Source: Limnoperna fortunei (lineage: Eukaryota > Mollusca > Bivalvia > Mytilida > Modiolidae). From it: DNA of 64,000 nucleotides. The stretch lies in assembly GCA_944474755.1 (NCBI GenBank), contig OX104112.1:65024433-65088432 (forward strand), given 5' to 3'. The position numbers and the translations under genes were made by a program. The notes under the pieces were generated by a model. It was not told where the DNA came from. It did no database searches and saw only the letters and a program-made list of their open reading frames with translations. This document shows positions 11,190 to 23,639 of the stretch, piece by piece (position 1 is the stretch's first letter; each line of letters begins with the position of its first letter).

Positions 11190-14100
11190 CTGATTTAAAT
11201 CATAGACCTCTACCGCACGAACAAACACAATTGCAGGAAAAAGAAAGTTGCCCTCTTTTAGAACCTGCTGACAAAAAAATTTGTCGTCAAAATTCTCTTC
11301 GGCTAGATACACAAATACCAGATGTGTCTACGGCACTGCCTCTCAAACGTTTTGCTTAGAATTATGTTCTAGAAGCCGCTTATGTAACGGATCCTGTAAA
11401 GTGCCAAACCTGCATATGGGAGAGGTTAGAACCGTTTGGGAGCCCTGAAAAGATTGAACATTACTTAAAGAAGAAAAAATTGAACTTATTCCTACGTTTG
11501 TCATCAACAATACAACACCCAGGTATTTGAACTAGCAAATCTTGTATCAGAAATTGAATCTGTCTGGCATCAACCCTATATTAAGGAAACTTTCTATTGA
11601 CAAGCAGGGGAAATGGATAACGGCAGCAAACTTCAAAATGAGGAACCATACAGTGTTTCTACCATTTCCAATTTTGTAATTTTAATTCATAATATAGCAA
11701 AGGTGCACAATGATCCAAGCTTCATTTATGAATCACTGAATGAGTCAAAATTCAGTGAAGTAATAGGCTAAGAAATACCAGACCAGTTCAAGTGAACAAC
11801 TGAATGAGTCAAAATTCAGTGAAGTAATAGGCTAAGAAATACCAGACCAGTTCAAGTGAACAAGCGATAAAATATAATGTCAGAAACACGGAATCCAAAT
11901 AAGGAAATCAACAAAGTAATAACACGTTCAAATGAGACAGATAAGTCAAATACTGCAAACGATTGCTCTATACATAACACAAACCACACACCAAACCAGT
12001 ATAGAGCTTTTCGAACAAAACCAATAACAGAACGTAGAGCCTCTCAAACGGAATGGATATTGTTTTCGTTGTTGTGGTCTGAAGAAACAATTACAATAGG
12101 ATTGTAAGGAATCAATCATATGTATCATATGCAAAAGTAATCGACACTCCAAAGCTCTTCATCATGACACTGCCGAATGCAACTCATAGCTTGCATGAAG
12201 GGGAGCCGTCAAAACCAGTCGGCATACATGTACTCAGATTTGTGGCAGTAGCAATGAGGCTAGCCGTTCTTGTTAAAAAAATCACATTGTTGAAACTGAT
12301 TCCAGTGATCAGTCACACATGACTAGAACTCTCTCATGATCAAAGTAATAGATCATTAGACATGTCTTCTGTATTCAATGAGTTCACGAAAAACGGACAA
12401 CCGCAGGAATTTGTTCTTTCCTCTTGCTGTACAAAATAAACAACATATGGTCGAAGAGCTACTGGTTACATCGTTGAAAGCATGGATGGGACTTGTAAGT
12501 TCAAATTACCTAAACTTATCTAATGTTATTGCATTCCAAATAACCACGATGAGGTTCCGGAAATTGCTCGTAAATTCCCACATCTTAAGGACATTGCGAA
12601 ATTTATCTATCAATTGATGACATTCACAGTGAACTTTTAATTGGACGAGATATTTAATAGATCAATGCCTTGGAAGTAGTTGGTTGCCATACGCTCAGGA
12701 ATCATCTCCTGGATGGTTCATCGTCGGTGAAACCTGCCTCATGAAGGTTTACACACCAGATGTAATTTATGTGAAAATAACTTTTGTTCTAGAAACTGGT
12801 CGAGCAACGAATTTTGTTCCATGTGAAAACATAATTAATTTGAAAAATTAACCCCATTTTGCGCAATCGAATCAGGACGAAGAACAGGGATATTCTATTG
12901 AAAAATAAGGTCATTCTGCAACTCATGGATTCTGAATATTTAAAGGACGAGCATGGTAAGTGAAATTGTCCTCTACCTTTCCGCACGAAAAGACCTCTAT
13001 TGACTGTAAAACAAGAACAAGATTCTTAGATGCAAGTTTAATTGAGGATTCCACAAAAAAACAAACACGTTCGTGAAAATAATAACGAACATACATGCAG
13101 AGATAGCACTTCATAGTGGAAAATAACACTGGTATCTTCCAGTCTTCTGATCTATCACTCTCACAAACCATGCAACTTAAGAGTCGTATTATATTCGTCG
13201 CTTAACGACTTTATTGAAACGTATAGATCTGACCAATAGCTTGCTAGGTATCCTACTTAGATTTCGATATGAAAAAATAGCTGTCACCGCTTATATTTAA
13301 CAAATGTTCTACAACTTCTACGTTAAAGATGAACGCAGAGATTACTTGAGGTTCCTCTGGCATGAGGACAATTGTATTGACAATCCATTCATAGACTTTC
13401 GAATGACTGTGCTCGTATTTGGAAATACTACTTCTCCAGCCGTTGCAAACTTTGGTCTTAGAAAATCAGTCAAACGTGCAGATGGTGAAGTCCAGGACTT
13501 TGTTAGAAAAAATTTCCATGTAGATGATTAATTTCTTGTACAGATGCTGATCAAGCTGTCAGTTTAATTAAAAGGACTCAATGAAAGTAGGAAATATTCG
13601 CTTACATAAAATCGCATCTAACTGCAAACAAGTACAAAAACATGAAAGAACTTGATTTAGGATCGGAAAATTTACATACGCAGAGAACTATTGGTTTGTT
13701 ATGTGACTTAGATGAAATCAAGTTTGAAATTGCTTCTGAGCTGAAACCATTCACACGCCGTGGTGTATTGTCGACAATAAACAGTATTTTCAATTCTATA
13801 GGATTTACAGTGTCAAATGTGATCCGTGGCAAAATTTTTCGTGAGATTTTATCATCGGACAATGTTATTAGCTGTGACGAACCGCTATCTTATGATTTTT
13901 TTTGTTTTTTTTCGTGATTAGCTAAATTAGGTCAAAAAGCTACCTAATCGTAACACTCTTTCGGTACCCAATTAAACTATACCCATTTCTTCAGTTTGGC
14001 TAGAGAACGCGAAATACACATCTTCTCTGATGCTTTTATAGAGGCCATCAGTGCAGTTGCCTATTTAAAATTGTTTAACGAAAATAATTTTTCTTATGAA

Positions 14101-15884
14101 AAGCAAAATTTGCTACACGTAGCGGACTTACCATACCGCGACTTGAACTGTGCGCGACAGTTTAGCTACTGAACTTTCCGACATCTTCAATGAACTCCTA
14201 GGACTAGATCGTGATTACATTTACTTCTATACAGACCATAATTTTGTTTTGGGGTACATCACGAATGAATCCCGTCGATTTTTTGCATACGTGGCAAAAC
14301 GTGTCAGTCTCATCTGTGTTGTGGCTCACCCAGAACATTGATCAGAATCCGTCTGATCTAGCTACAAGTAGTGTGCAACCTTCTGTTTTTTACAACTCCC
14401 TTTGGATAAATAGCCCAAGCGAGTTCTCACCTTCAGGACAAGGGTATGAACTCGTGAACGCCGATCAAGATCACGAAATACAACCGGAAATTCATAGCTT
14501 GGAAACAGTGACAGCCAGTCGTTGTGATCATTTGGGAACAGATCGCATTAGCAAATTCTCAGAATGGACAAGGTTAGCGTCCACCATTTTAAATTTGAAG
14601 ACGTATATACAAAATACTCAAGCAAATAACCGAATAATTGCATTAAGGCGATATGTAAATCAGAGAGAACGATAATCCAAAATTCGCAACATTCATGAAG
14701 GAAAGCAAATTTCAAAGAATAGCTCGATTATGTCGTTATTTCCTTACCTACACAGCTATGGCATTCTCCGTCTAGGTGGGCGTTTAAATCGTCACGCCAC
14801 AAGTGAAAGCCTGAACCTTCCAGTCGTAATTCCAAAATGAAGTTTATGTCGCAGTACTGTTGTTACGTCATTTTCATCGGACAAAATCAAAATAACTCAC
14901 TAAGGAAGGAAATTACCGAAGGAACGGTTCGTACAGCCGGGTTTTGGGTATTAGGAGCTAAGCAATTGATCAATTCAATGATTCATAAGTATGTTGTGTG
15001 TAGAAAACTACGTGGACAGTTCAACTATTAATAAATGGCTGACTTGCCAAAAGATAGACTTACAATTAGTCCAGCATTCCCATTTGTCGGTGTCGATACA
15101 TTCGGTCCCTGGCCAATAATGTTTCGTAGTAATAGAGGATACCAAGCCAACCAGAAAAGGTGGGCATTGTTGGTCTCAAGGGTCACTCACATATGTTTAA
15201 TTGAGGAACTCACCAGTTCATGTTTCATAAACACATTTCAGAAGACCTGTGCAACAGCTAAGATCAGAAAGAGGCACTAACTTCATCGGTGCCATCGATG
15301 ATTTAATGATGCTTGCAAAATTCAGAGAAAATGATTCCGTTCAGAACTTTCTCACCAACAACAAAAATCGTTTGGCAATTCAACCCTCCTAACGTTTTCC
15401 ATATGGGTTGAGCATTAGAGCGTGGTATGGAAATTGTCCGCCGCATTTTGAATTTAATTTTTCTTGACAACAAAGTCAAAGAACTCACACATGCTATTAA
15501 CTCAGAAGCCAGCAAACGAAATGTGTATATTTGCTGAATTCGGGAAAAAGGACATATTAAAGCATCTACTGGAAATTTGACCAGGCGTTGACTGCTGGTG
15601 GCGCAATGAATATTTACAATATTTGCAAATACGAACAGAAGTGGAGGTCGGAACTGCAGAAACTTAAAAGAAGCCATCAGTGTTCTCCCGACGAATGCCC
15701 ACGAATTAACTGGCCTATGGGCATAGTTGAGGTTTATCCTAGTCATGACACAAAGGTACGAACAGTGGAAGTCTCTATTTTTCGAGACGGTAAACATGTT
15801 CGGTATGTTCGACCTGTAACTCAACTTATAACACTTATGGAGTTTGATGATTACTATGTTGTATTGCTTTTTATTCATATGTAG
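11190..15884 (+). pseudogene. BEL/Pao LTR-retroelement polyprotein relic
   Basis: Decayed gag-pol of the BEL/Pao family on the plus strand. Recognisable blocks in order are: two adjacent gag zinc-knuckle remnants near 12058-12160 (CFRCCGLKKQ...DC and CIICKSNRHSKALHHD); a protease-side block ending in LLIGRDI near 12640; and RT blocks LRFLWHEDN, MTVLVFGNTTSPAVANFGLR and FHVDD (13304-13531). Next are the post-RT block TRRGVLSTINSIFNSIGFTV (near 13755) and RNase H-like REIHIFSDA (near 14010). The zinc-binding integrase head and core follow: FPFVGVDTFGPWPI (near 15070), QANQKRWALLVSRVTHICLI and EFNPPN (near 15385). Stops and frameshifts break every domain. LTRs were not defined by eye, but the flanking 54-bp arrays may lie in them. 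Confidence 0.9.
11736..11862 (+). repeat. 64-bp perfect tandem duplication in BEL gag region
   Basis: The segment beginning CTGAATGAGTCAAAATTCAG at 11736 repeats exactly at 11800. It duplicates part of the gag relic (SLNESKFSEVIG). The identity of the copies suggests a recent event. Confidence 0.93.
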
Positions 15885-16041
15885 ACATACATGGATATTG
15901 TTAACTGCTTTCATAAAATTTGACTTATTTGATTACTTACGTAATTTTCTACACCTCCCATCATCAGTGTTTAATGTACGATACGCCATTCGTGTCATAA
16001 TTTAAAGTGTACGTTTTTTCTAGTAAACAGTTTGAAACATG

Positions 16042-16281
16042 TTATTTCAAAACAGTTGTATTTTTACATATTTTCACTCCTATTTGAGCTTTATTACAAT
16101 TATTGTCAAATAACTGACAATGTATGTGGTACCATTCGTCATGTTTGCATTCTTTTTCATCTACAAAAGGGGTCTTGATCGTGCAAGCATCGTGGCACTC
16201 TCCACACACGTTACCCAAAACGCTTCGCGATTGGGTTTTCCGTATTATGACCTGACAAACCCCCAACAAGAGGGTCTCCAC
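16042..16281 (-). pseudogene. Short open frame with PHD-finger-like Cys/His spacing
   Basis: A 79-residue minus-strand frame contains CGEC...ECKHDEWYHIHC. The CX2C, then C, then WYHxxC order is that of half a PHD zinc finger. There is no flanking domain and no clear splice signals, and it sits antisense just 3' of the BEL relic. It could be an exon relic, part of another transposon or chance. Function unknown. Confidence 0.25.
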
Positions 16282-16354
16282 TATCCACCACCCGGGGACG
16301 CGCTGGGCTGCTCTGTATATCGAACACTGGAAATCCTCCCAATATGGTCTCAGA

Positions 16355-16545
16355 ATATTCTTTGTGGCTATGTTCTAACTCCCTTTGTGCAGATTACTGC
16401 CGCCGTAAACATTCTTTGTGACTATGCTCTAATTCAATTCGAGCAGATTATTAGCAAAGTAAAAATTCTTTGTAGATATGTTCTAACTCCCCTTGAGAAG
16501 ATATTTAGCAAAGTAAACGTTTTTGTGTCTATGCTCTGTATCAAT
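16355..16545. repeat. 54-bp minisatellite array, 3' side of BEL element
   Basis: Four copies with anchors at 16357, 16411, 16465 and about 16519. The unit and orientation match the array at 10740-11180. Together they bracket the BEL/Pao coding relic. Confidence 0.9.
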
Positions 16546-17890
16546 TATATGTAAGACACAGTAACCAATGGTGTTCTTAATTATTGATTGGAGAATGGAT
16601 TTAATTGTTTTTTAAAAAGTCCATTATACACTATTTTAATACGTGTAAAATGAAATACTTTAAAAGTCGTTGAAACACGAACTTTTAACTAGGACATGCT
16701 ACATGTAGTGTGTTTTACCATCACTGTTGAAGTATAAGAATACTATTGTACAGTAATATACCCTACAATATATAAATAGCACATTTTAAGAGAAAAGCAA
16801 AATATATTGTAACCCAGATAAATCGTTTTTAACTTTAGGATAATGATATGCGTTTAGAGGGATATTGTCACGTGGTGTAAAAACCAATCAGTTAATCTAT
16901 ATAGTCCACTATATAGTTGATAAAGAAAATCAAATCAAAAATTTTAGAAATAACGCCTGCCTTTCATTTTACACAATAATTTGCTCTTTTAAATGAAAAT
17001 TAAATTAGTGTCCAGTAAATAATTGTAACAATGATGTAACCATGTCCGACATGGATGACTTGTCGCTAAAATTAGTTACTAATATAGGGTTTAGAGCTAC
17101 ACGAATCTGTAAAACCTTGTTGTTTCTACATCGTTGTCCTCAAAATAGCAGACAGAGACGCAGTTATTGCTCAGCGGGAGTGGATCCTCAAGCTTGATAT
17201 CATGTGGTCTAAAAATAAATTATAACATAAATAAGAAAGTAACTCATTATAAGACAGAAACCCACAAATAGTAGGACAGATAAAACATAAAATAAGAACG
17301 AACTCCTAAAAGATGAAGGTGCCAATTTAAAGACACGGAACTATTTCAGCATGGTAAATATCACTATGTGACACTTTCCGTATCTATAAGCAAATTTGTT
17401 ATGGGTTCGTACTCTTCAGTAAAATGTGATACACATGTTATAGTTCAGGTAGAATATGCTTTATGAAACAAGTAGATAAAAATTATGCTCACTAATTGTT
17501 TACAAAAGTCCAAATAGACTGGACACTGGTGACCTTCCCACGTTGGATAGCTAAAAAGGTAAATTGACATGAGTTGTAGAGTTGTTCCTGAAATATTAGA
17601 TGTAGGCTATCTCACACTGACCATGTTTACTAATAATTGGATTTTGCAGCCTAGACACCCCCATGCACTCAATTTCTTTTGCAAAAAGTATATATGTTTA
17701 TGTATAATTGTTACAACTTTTATGGGATCAGTATATTAAAAATTATTCTTTCATAATAAACCAAACTTAGTACTTTTTCCCTTTTACATATAACTTAAAC
17801 CATATATTATCTCAACTTTTCCTTGCTTTAAGTCGCAATATATCTTCATTAATTTTCAGTGCAAATAATTATCAGATGAAAGTAAGCTGC
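16546..17890. other. Non-coding spacer before CACTA element
   Basis: No gene supported. A slightly GC-richer block at about 17040-17210 looks like an old dispersed repeat but was not identified. Confidence 0.4.
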
Positions 17891-17893
17891 TTC
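17891..17893 (+). repeat. Left 3-bp target-site duplication (TTC)
   Basis: TTC directly precedes CACTG at 17894 and TTC directly follows CAGTG at 34851. A 3-bp duplication is the rule for CACTA/EnSpm transposition. Confidence 0.85.
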
Positions 17894-18440
17894 CACTGCA
17901 CGAAAAAAAACCTTTCATTACTGTCAAAAGGTATTCGAAAGTCCTTATTTTGATTACATTTTGATGTCTTTTTAATACATTTTTCAAAAATACAAAAGAT
18001 CTAAAAGATCATCTTTTTGTATACCTTTTTTACTTCAAAAGTTAGTCGAAATGGCCCACTTTTGATTTAACAAAAGGTGTTTCAAAGGTTACCTTTTCAA
18101 AACTTAAAATGTGTTAGAAAGGTGAACAACAAAATATGATCTTTTTGTACAAAATATCATCTGTTGTAGAAAAAAGGTGATAAAAAGATCGTATATCAAA
18201 AGAAAAAAGGTGATAAAAGGTTCGCCAAAGATGTTATACTAAAGAACAAAAGACCATGAAAATGTGGTATTTTGGGACAATTAAAATCCAAAAGGTCTCC
18301 TTTTGTATCAATAAGGTGTCAAAAGATGTACAGAAGCTCATCTTGTTTAATCTTAAAAATATGGTCAAAAGATTTAGAAAGTCCATCTTTGAATGAATAG
18401 CATTCACAAAAAATGGACAAAAGGTCTCAAAATGGTTTAA
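17894..18440. repeat. CACTA left subterminal repeats (AAAAGGT clusters)
   Basis: Ten or more copies of AAAAGGT or AAAAGATC-like 7-mers in both orientations, e.g. ACAAAAGGTGTTTC, AAAAAGGTGATAAAA and CCAAAAGGTCTCCTTTTG. In plant CACTA elements such clustered subterminal motifs bind an element-encoded protein. A similar cluster is present at the other end. Confidence 0.8.
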
Positions 18441-19131
18441 TGAAATGAAAGCTTCACTCGCATAGATTTTGCTTATTAAACCAATCCACAGTCAGCACGT
18501 GACACAATTCCACTATGTTTTGTAATTTTGTGGAAATTATTGTCCAATATGAGCTCACTTATACTTCAATGTTTGGACAAAAAAAAAGATCCACCTGAAA
18601 TACATGTATGTTGTGTATTGGAATTAGGACCCACTAACTTGAACAATGGTCAGGGCATTCAAGTCCAATTGGAGAATAGAGTTCATGTATAGCTAGCTAA
18701 TACAATTTCTTGTTTACATGGAGAATCTGTTGATGGGCAGTGTGGTTGTGGAATAGAAATTAATCCTTCTGTTGCTTTTAGTTTTTTTTTCATTTTTAAG
18801 TTGATATATTATTACAACAAATAAGAATGAAACAATTTATTGAATATGTAAATATGTACAAAATTCAAATTCAAATTATTTCCATTTAACGGCACACAAG
18901 AAGCATGTACAGAAAATACAAAGCACATAGTAATATACATGTAACAGAAAGATTTGCTTGATTTCGAGACAGTTAACTAATAATTATAAACAATAATTTA
19001 CATGGTACAAAGCAAAACCCTGAGAAATATATATTAAATGAATATTTACAACTAAGATGGAATATATTTTATGTAACAATACAATTATAAAAAAAAATCA
19101 GCAAAAAACTGTCAACAGATTACATTTAAAA
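18441..19131. other. Non-coding interval inside CACTA element
   Basis: Between the subterminal repeats and the 3' end of the accessory gene. AT-rich, no reading frame or repeat recognised. Confidence 0.4.
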
Positions 19132-19137
19132 TTTATT
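19132..19137 (-). terminator. Candidate poly(A) signal of the accessory gene
   Basis: TTTATT on the plus strand is AATAAA on the minus strand, about 100 bp after the stop codon at 19235. It is the first such hexamer noticed downstream. Confidence 0.4.
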
Positions 19138-19234
19138 TAACAATCCAGGAAATGGTGTCATTACTCAAATCTGGTCGCTCTTTTTCTGAATAACAACCGA
19201 TAGTTCTTTTTAAAAGTAGTCTTCTACTTTTGGT

Positions 19235-22200
19235 TTAACATGTCTCTGTAAATTTAGCATCTAATTTTCTCTTGTACTCTTTAAACTTTTCGGACTGCCA
19301 AGATGGCTGGTGTGTTATGAATCCATCTTGGCATTCCTCATCTGACGACATATATTTGGCCTCTAAGGCAGGTCTTATCTTGGCCTTTTTAACATCACTA
19401 ATTTCCATTTTATCAAGAGCTGTTATCCTCCGCTTGGCTTTCTGAAATAAATACATATGTAAAATTACTTACATGATAAGGGGACAATTAAAATGATATT
19501 ATTAAAAAGGTTGAGGTTTTATATAAATCATCTATAAAACTGAACAGTTGGCTTTCTATTGTTTGTCTGTCATTTTGGAACACAACATACTGAATTTATG
19601 AGCATTTCCTCATGAATATTGTATTAAATTTGTTTTGTAGGATTAGCATCCAGCATACATCTTTGATTTATATTTGTATTTTAACAGAAATAAAAGACTG
19701 TAAAATTATTATCTTAACATACTTCCTTCTTCCTTTCATGTGATGCTCTCTTCTTTTTCTCTGAGGCTATTTTATCTTTGTGCATCGCTGTGTTTTCCTG
19801 CTTCTTCGTTAAGAAATATCTGTTATGAGCATCTGAAAAATAGTAAACATAAGTAATCTAGATTCTATATATTAATTACAGTACAGTTTCTATGTATAGT
19901 AAGTATAGCAAGAAAAGTGGCTGATATTTCATATAAAGGGTTTATCAACCATATTTTTAAGTTATATTTTATGAGCATTTATGGGTACCTTATAAAATTA
20001 AATGTAAATAATAAAAAATGTTTAAGAAACACATACATGTACTACAAAGTATCATATGGAAGGACATATCATATATTTTGAAAGTATCTCAAATTTAATA
20101 CTGTAAAATAATGATTTGTTTGGCAAAAAAAACACTAACCCTTAATACAAAGTATGAGGATTCTCTTTCATTTTTTCATTGATTTGATCAAATCTTTGTA
20201 TAATGTTATTGAAAAAATTTTTGAGCACAGGAATGAAGATATATTGGTAAGCACAAGCAAAGGTTTATATACTCACGATTAAGGACAGTTGGATCATTAA
20301 AAGTAGGATTCCAACCTTTTATACAGGTTTTGATGTGTGATGTCATAGCCTCATTAACAGCATCACAAACTCTAAAAAGTTAAAAATGGATATTCAATAT
20401 ACAAGTTATTACAAAATTGTAATTAACTATTAAAGAAGCATATAAAAGAGAAAAGTGTGCTACAGTCTGTAAAAAATTACTGGTTAAAAAAGCGGTATTT
20501 TTATTTTAACAATTATGTTTTTTACTTTTTAAAAATTTTCTGCTGACAAGTTTTATTTATTTTCAGTTTTATCTAACTTAGTAAAATAAATACAAACCAT
20601 TTTTTATAAGAATTACATGAAGTGCACAACTTATGCAATGCATAACATGTCAAAATTCAAAATAATGCAGTATTTGATACCTTTTACTATCATCAAATAC
20701 CAATGTCAAGCCTTTGTCTTTACCATCTTTGAACCCTTGTCGCACTGCATTCTGCAAAAATAAAATATGGTACTTCTTTAATGCAATGTTACCTAAAATC
20801 TTAGTGTTCCATTAAGCATTTTTGGGAGTTTTCAAATTAATATGTTTATGTTTGGCATCAATGTTCCAGTTTTACAGCAGTTAATATCCCTGCAAAACCA
20901 AAATGCATTAACTGTTTTTCCTAAGGGGTAAGTATTAACAAAATTAATTAAAAGTTCCAAGAAAAGATCTTAATCTGTAAAACTACAAAATTACTTCCAC
21001 TATATATATTACACTTATTATCTTTGCTTCCCTGTACGTTAAATGAAATCATATTAGTAAAAATAAAATGCTTGTTTGTTGGAAAAAAAAATACAATAAA
21101 AAACGATAAATGCTTTATGTACAAATAATACAAAAGCAGAACTTAGATCTATCATTTATTATTTTAGTGTAACATGATGACATATTTTGCCAAAGTACTA
21201 TTTTGGAGCCATTAGGTTTCTGAAATTTCTAACGCTCCTGCAGATAAAACATACCTTAACCGCAGGCGGCACTACAACTTGCTGGACCATTTTCTTTGCT
21301 GTTACTATATTTTCATTTTCTTTTAATCTGGTCAATATTTCACTCTGTCTTTCATAGATTTGGATCAGAATTTCTCTTGTAGCTAAACAAAGAATTATTA
21401 AGTTTTGATTATTTTATATTTAACATGCGTAAAACATAAAATTATTTAAAAATTTTCCCTGTCTGTGTTATGAAAAACAACAATCTCTCTCTATTCATCA
21501 ATTTCTGTGTATGGTATTTCAGTGTTATGTAATTTTTGCCCTTTTTTCACTAGTCAGCAAATGTTGTGCAGTAAGCAGGTAATGAATTATATCTGAAATC
21601 TGGGATAATATGGAAAAGAGACGAATGGTATAGAAATCATAAAACAAACACTTCATCCAAATGGGATATAAATATAAATGTTTAAAAAAAGAAAATAATT
21701 AAATAATTCTTGTTATAGTTTTTATTTGGGCTCCTTTCTGATATGTTAATTATAGATATCGGATTTTGGAAAGTGGAAGGTTTATTTCTTTTCATCTGAA
21801 AAAGGGGTGTGAGAACAGAAATAAAAAATAATAATAACTCCTTCATATCTTAAAAACAGGTTTTAACACTGTTTTTATATACATGTAGCTGCAGATTAGA
21901 ATGGTCTTACTAATAGAGTGTACTGTTGGAGTCTTTGCAGTCCTATTATGTGGTGTTCTTTCTTCATCTTGTTGTTTTGAACTTGATCCTTTATAGCTTA
22001 TAGGAGTACTAGTGCTCTGTTCTGTGTGAGATGTATTTCTTCTATTTGAAAAGGGTGTCTTCAGTTCAGCTGGTACTGGTGAAATGCTTCTAGCATGTAT
22101 CTAGACAGTATAAGACAACATGAGATCAGTATTTATCATGATAAACCCCACCCCCCCCCCTCACCAAAAAATAAACTCCCAAACACACTCAATATTAAAG

Positions 22201-22765
22201 CTCAACACAATGTTGGGATAAAAAACTTGTTTTTTTCAGTAGAGCTGACTGGTAAAAGTTTAAATATATATAACATGAATAAAAGATATTACTTAATAAT
22301 ATAAAATTTCTTTGAAAAAACTATTCTCTATGAAACAAGACAGGAGAAGCCCGTAAAATCCTTCAAACCTGATGTCAGATCTATATAAGTAATCCCTTGC
22401 TAAGCAAGTGCTCCTAAGTGAGGGGAGGAAGATACCTGCACAGATCATTATCATTATCTCCCCTTTCAATATGGCAGATAACATGTGTTTTTGGTGTGAA
22501 TTTTTCATTCACGTGTTTTCATTACTCGAAAGCGGCCGACAAACTTTAAGATACAACAGAATTGGATGTTTTTCTTAATATATACCTGATGTAAAGTACT
22601 GTCATCTTCAGAATCAACACTTTGCTGGGTATAAGAGAAATCTGTGTCCATTAGGCGGTCGATTTCATCTGCGGTCAATCTGTACCTTTTGTAACCAATA
22701 CTGGAAGGTCTGGAGTTGTTCTCTAGAATTTCATCATCTGATATGTCTGATAATTCGCTAGACAT
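19235..22765 (-). CDS. CACTA accessory protein gene, seven exons, 326 aa
   Basis: Exons in transcript order: 22586-22765, 21911-22100, 21255-21382, 20681-20751, 20277-20371, 19723-19832 and 19235-19441. All have AG/GT borders and the phases join without a break (981 nt with stop). The ATG is at 22765 and the first residues are MSSELSDISDDE. Residues 1-60 are acidic. Residues 61-125 are Ser/Thr/Pro/Gln-rich and likely disordered. The middle holds a conserved-looking block (AVRQGFKDGKDKGLT, TCIKGWNPTFNDPTVLN). Then comes a Lys/Arg/Glu-rich probable helix, and the tail has YMSSDEE followed by PSWQSEKFKEYKRKL. From memory, accessory ORFs of aquatic-animal DNA transposons often end in a similar acidic-serine plus Trp-Ser block. 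A DNA-binding or transposition-helper role is inference. The gene appears intact, and it diverges from the FHA gene. Confidence 0.88.
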
Positions 22766-23011
22766 AATGGTTCTAATCTGGAACTTTACAAGAATGTGAG
22801 CACGTAACGTTGACTGGAAACACTTTATGAATAGTGGTGCCGTGACATCAAATCGATCTTTAAAAAAGGCGCCGATGCTTCACATTGATGCAAGATAAGA
22901 AATAGAGATGTCGATTGGATGTTTTGGATGATGTCCTTAATTGTATTCCAGAAAAAGCGTGCACGTGATAAACTCAAACTGCGCGGAATGCCGATAATTG
23001 AAATAAAATAT
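22766..23011. promoter_or_regulatory. Inferred divergent promoter, inner copy
   Basis: Lies between the accessory-gene ATG (minus) and a plus-strand GTAAGT at 23012 that could end a 5' UTR exon of the FHA gene. That gene's coding exon starts right after an AG acceptor, so it needs such an upstream exon. It contains GAAAAAGCGTGCACGTG, with the core AAGCGTGCAC at 22955. The outer copy spans 23640-23885 with the core at 23829. No TATA box is assigned. Confidence 0.5.
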
Positions 23012-23459
23012 GTAAGTATTTTTATGTTTTATATTTTTTCTAATTTACTTGTTTTAAGTTTGGATGACATTCTTTTATTATAAAGAAATAATTCATAAAT
23101 AATAATATAAATGTTTATAGACTGCAAATTTTCTTTTTTATAGGAAAGATGAAAAACACTTGTCCTTTTCTTTTATAAAATGTATTTTTAAATTTACTAA
23201 GTTTTATATGTGTATAGTTAAAATACTTTCAAGGTAAATATTTAATAATAATAATGAGCACAATTACAGTTGCCTCTTCTAGCTACATGTATGACAAATT
23301 GCAAGTTGTTTTCAATTGACATTATCATTATCTCCCCTTTCAATATGGCAGATAACATGTGTTTTTGGTGTGAATTTTTCATTCACGTGTTTTCATTACT
23401 CGAAAGCGGCCGACAAACTTTAAGATACAACAGAATTGGATGTTTTTCTTAATATATAC

Positions 23460-23639
23460 CTGATGTAAAGTACTGTCATCTTCAGAATCAACACTTTGCT
23501 GGGTATAAGAGAAATCTGTGTCCATTAGGCGGTCGATTTCATCTGCGGTCAATCTGTACCTTTTGCAACCAATACTGGAAGGTCTGGAGTTGTTCTCTAG
23601 AATTTCATCATCTGATATGTCTGATAATTCGCTAGACAT
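23460..23639 (-). CDS. Duplicated first exon of accessory gene (alternative start)
   Basis: Sixty-codon copy of exon 1 with ATG, the same GT donor and one visible amino-acid change (SIGCKRY instead of SIGYKRY). It has its own copy of the promoter region. It could splice to exon 2 at 22100, skipping copy 1, as an alternative first exon. Whether it is used is unknown. Confidence 0.7.
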
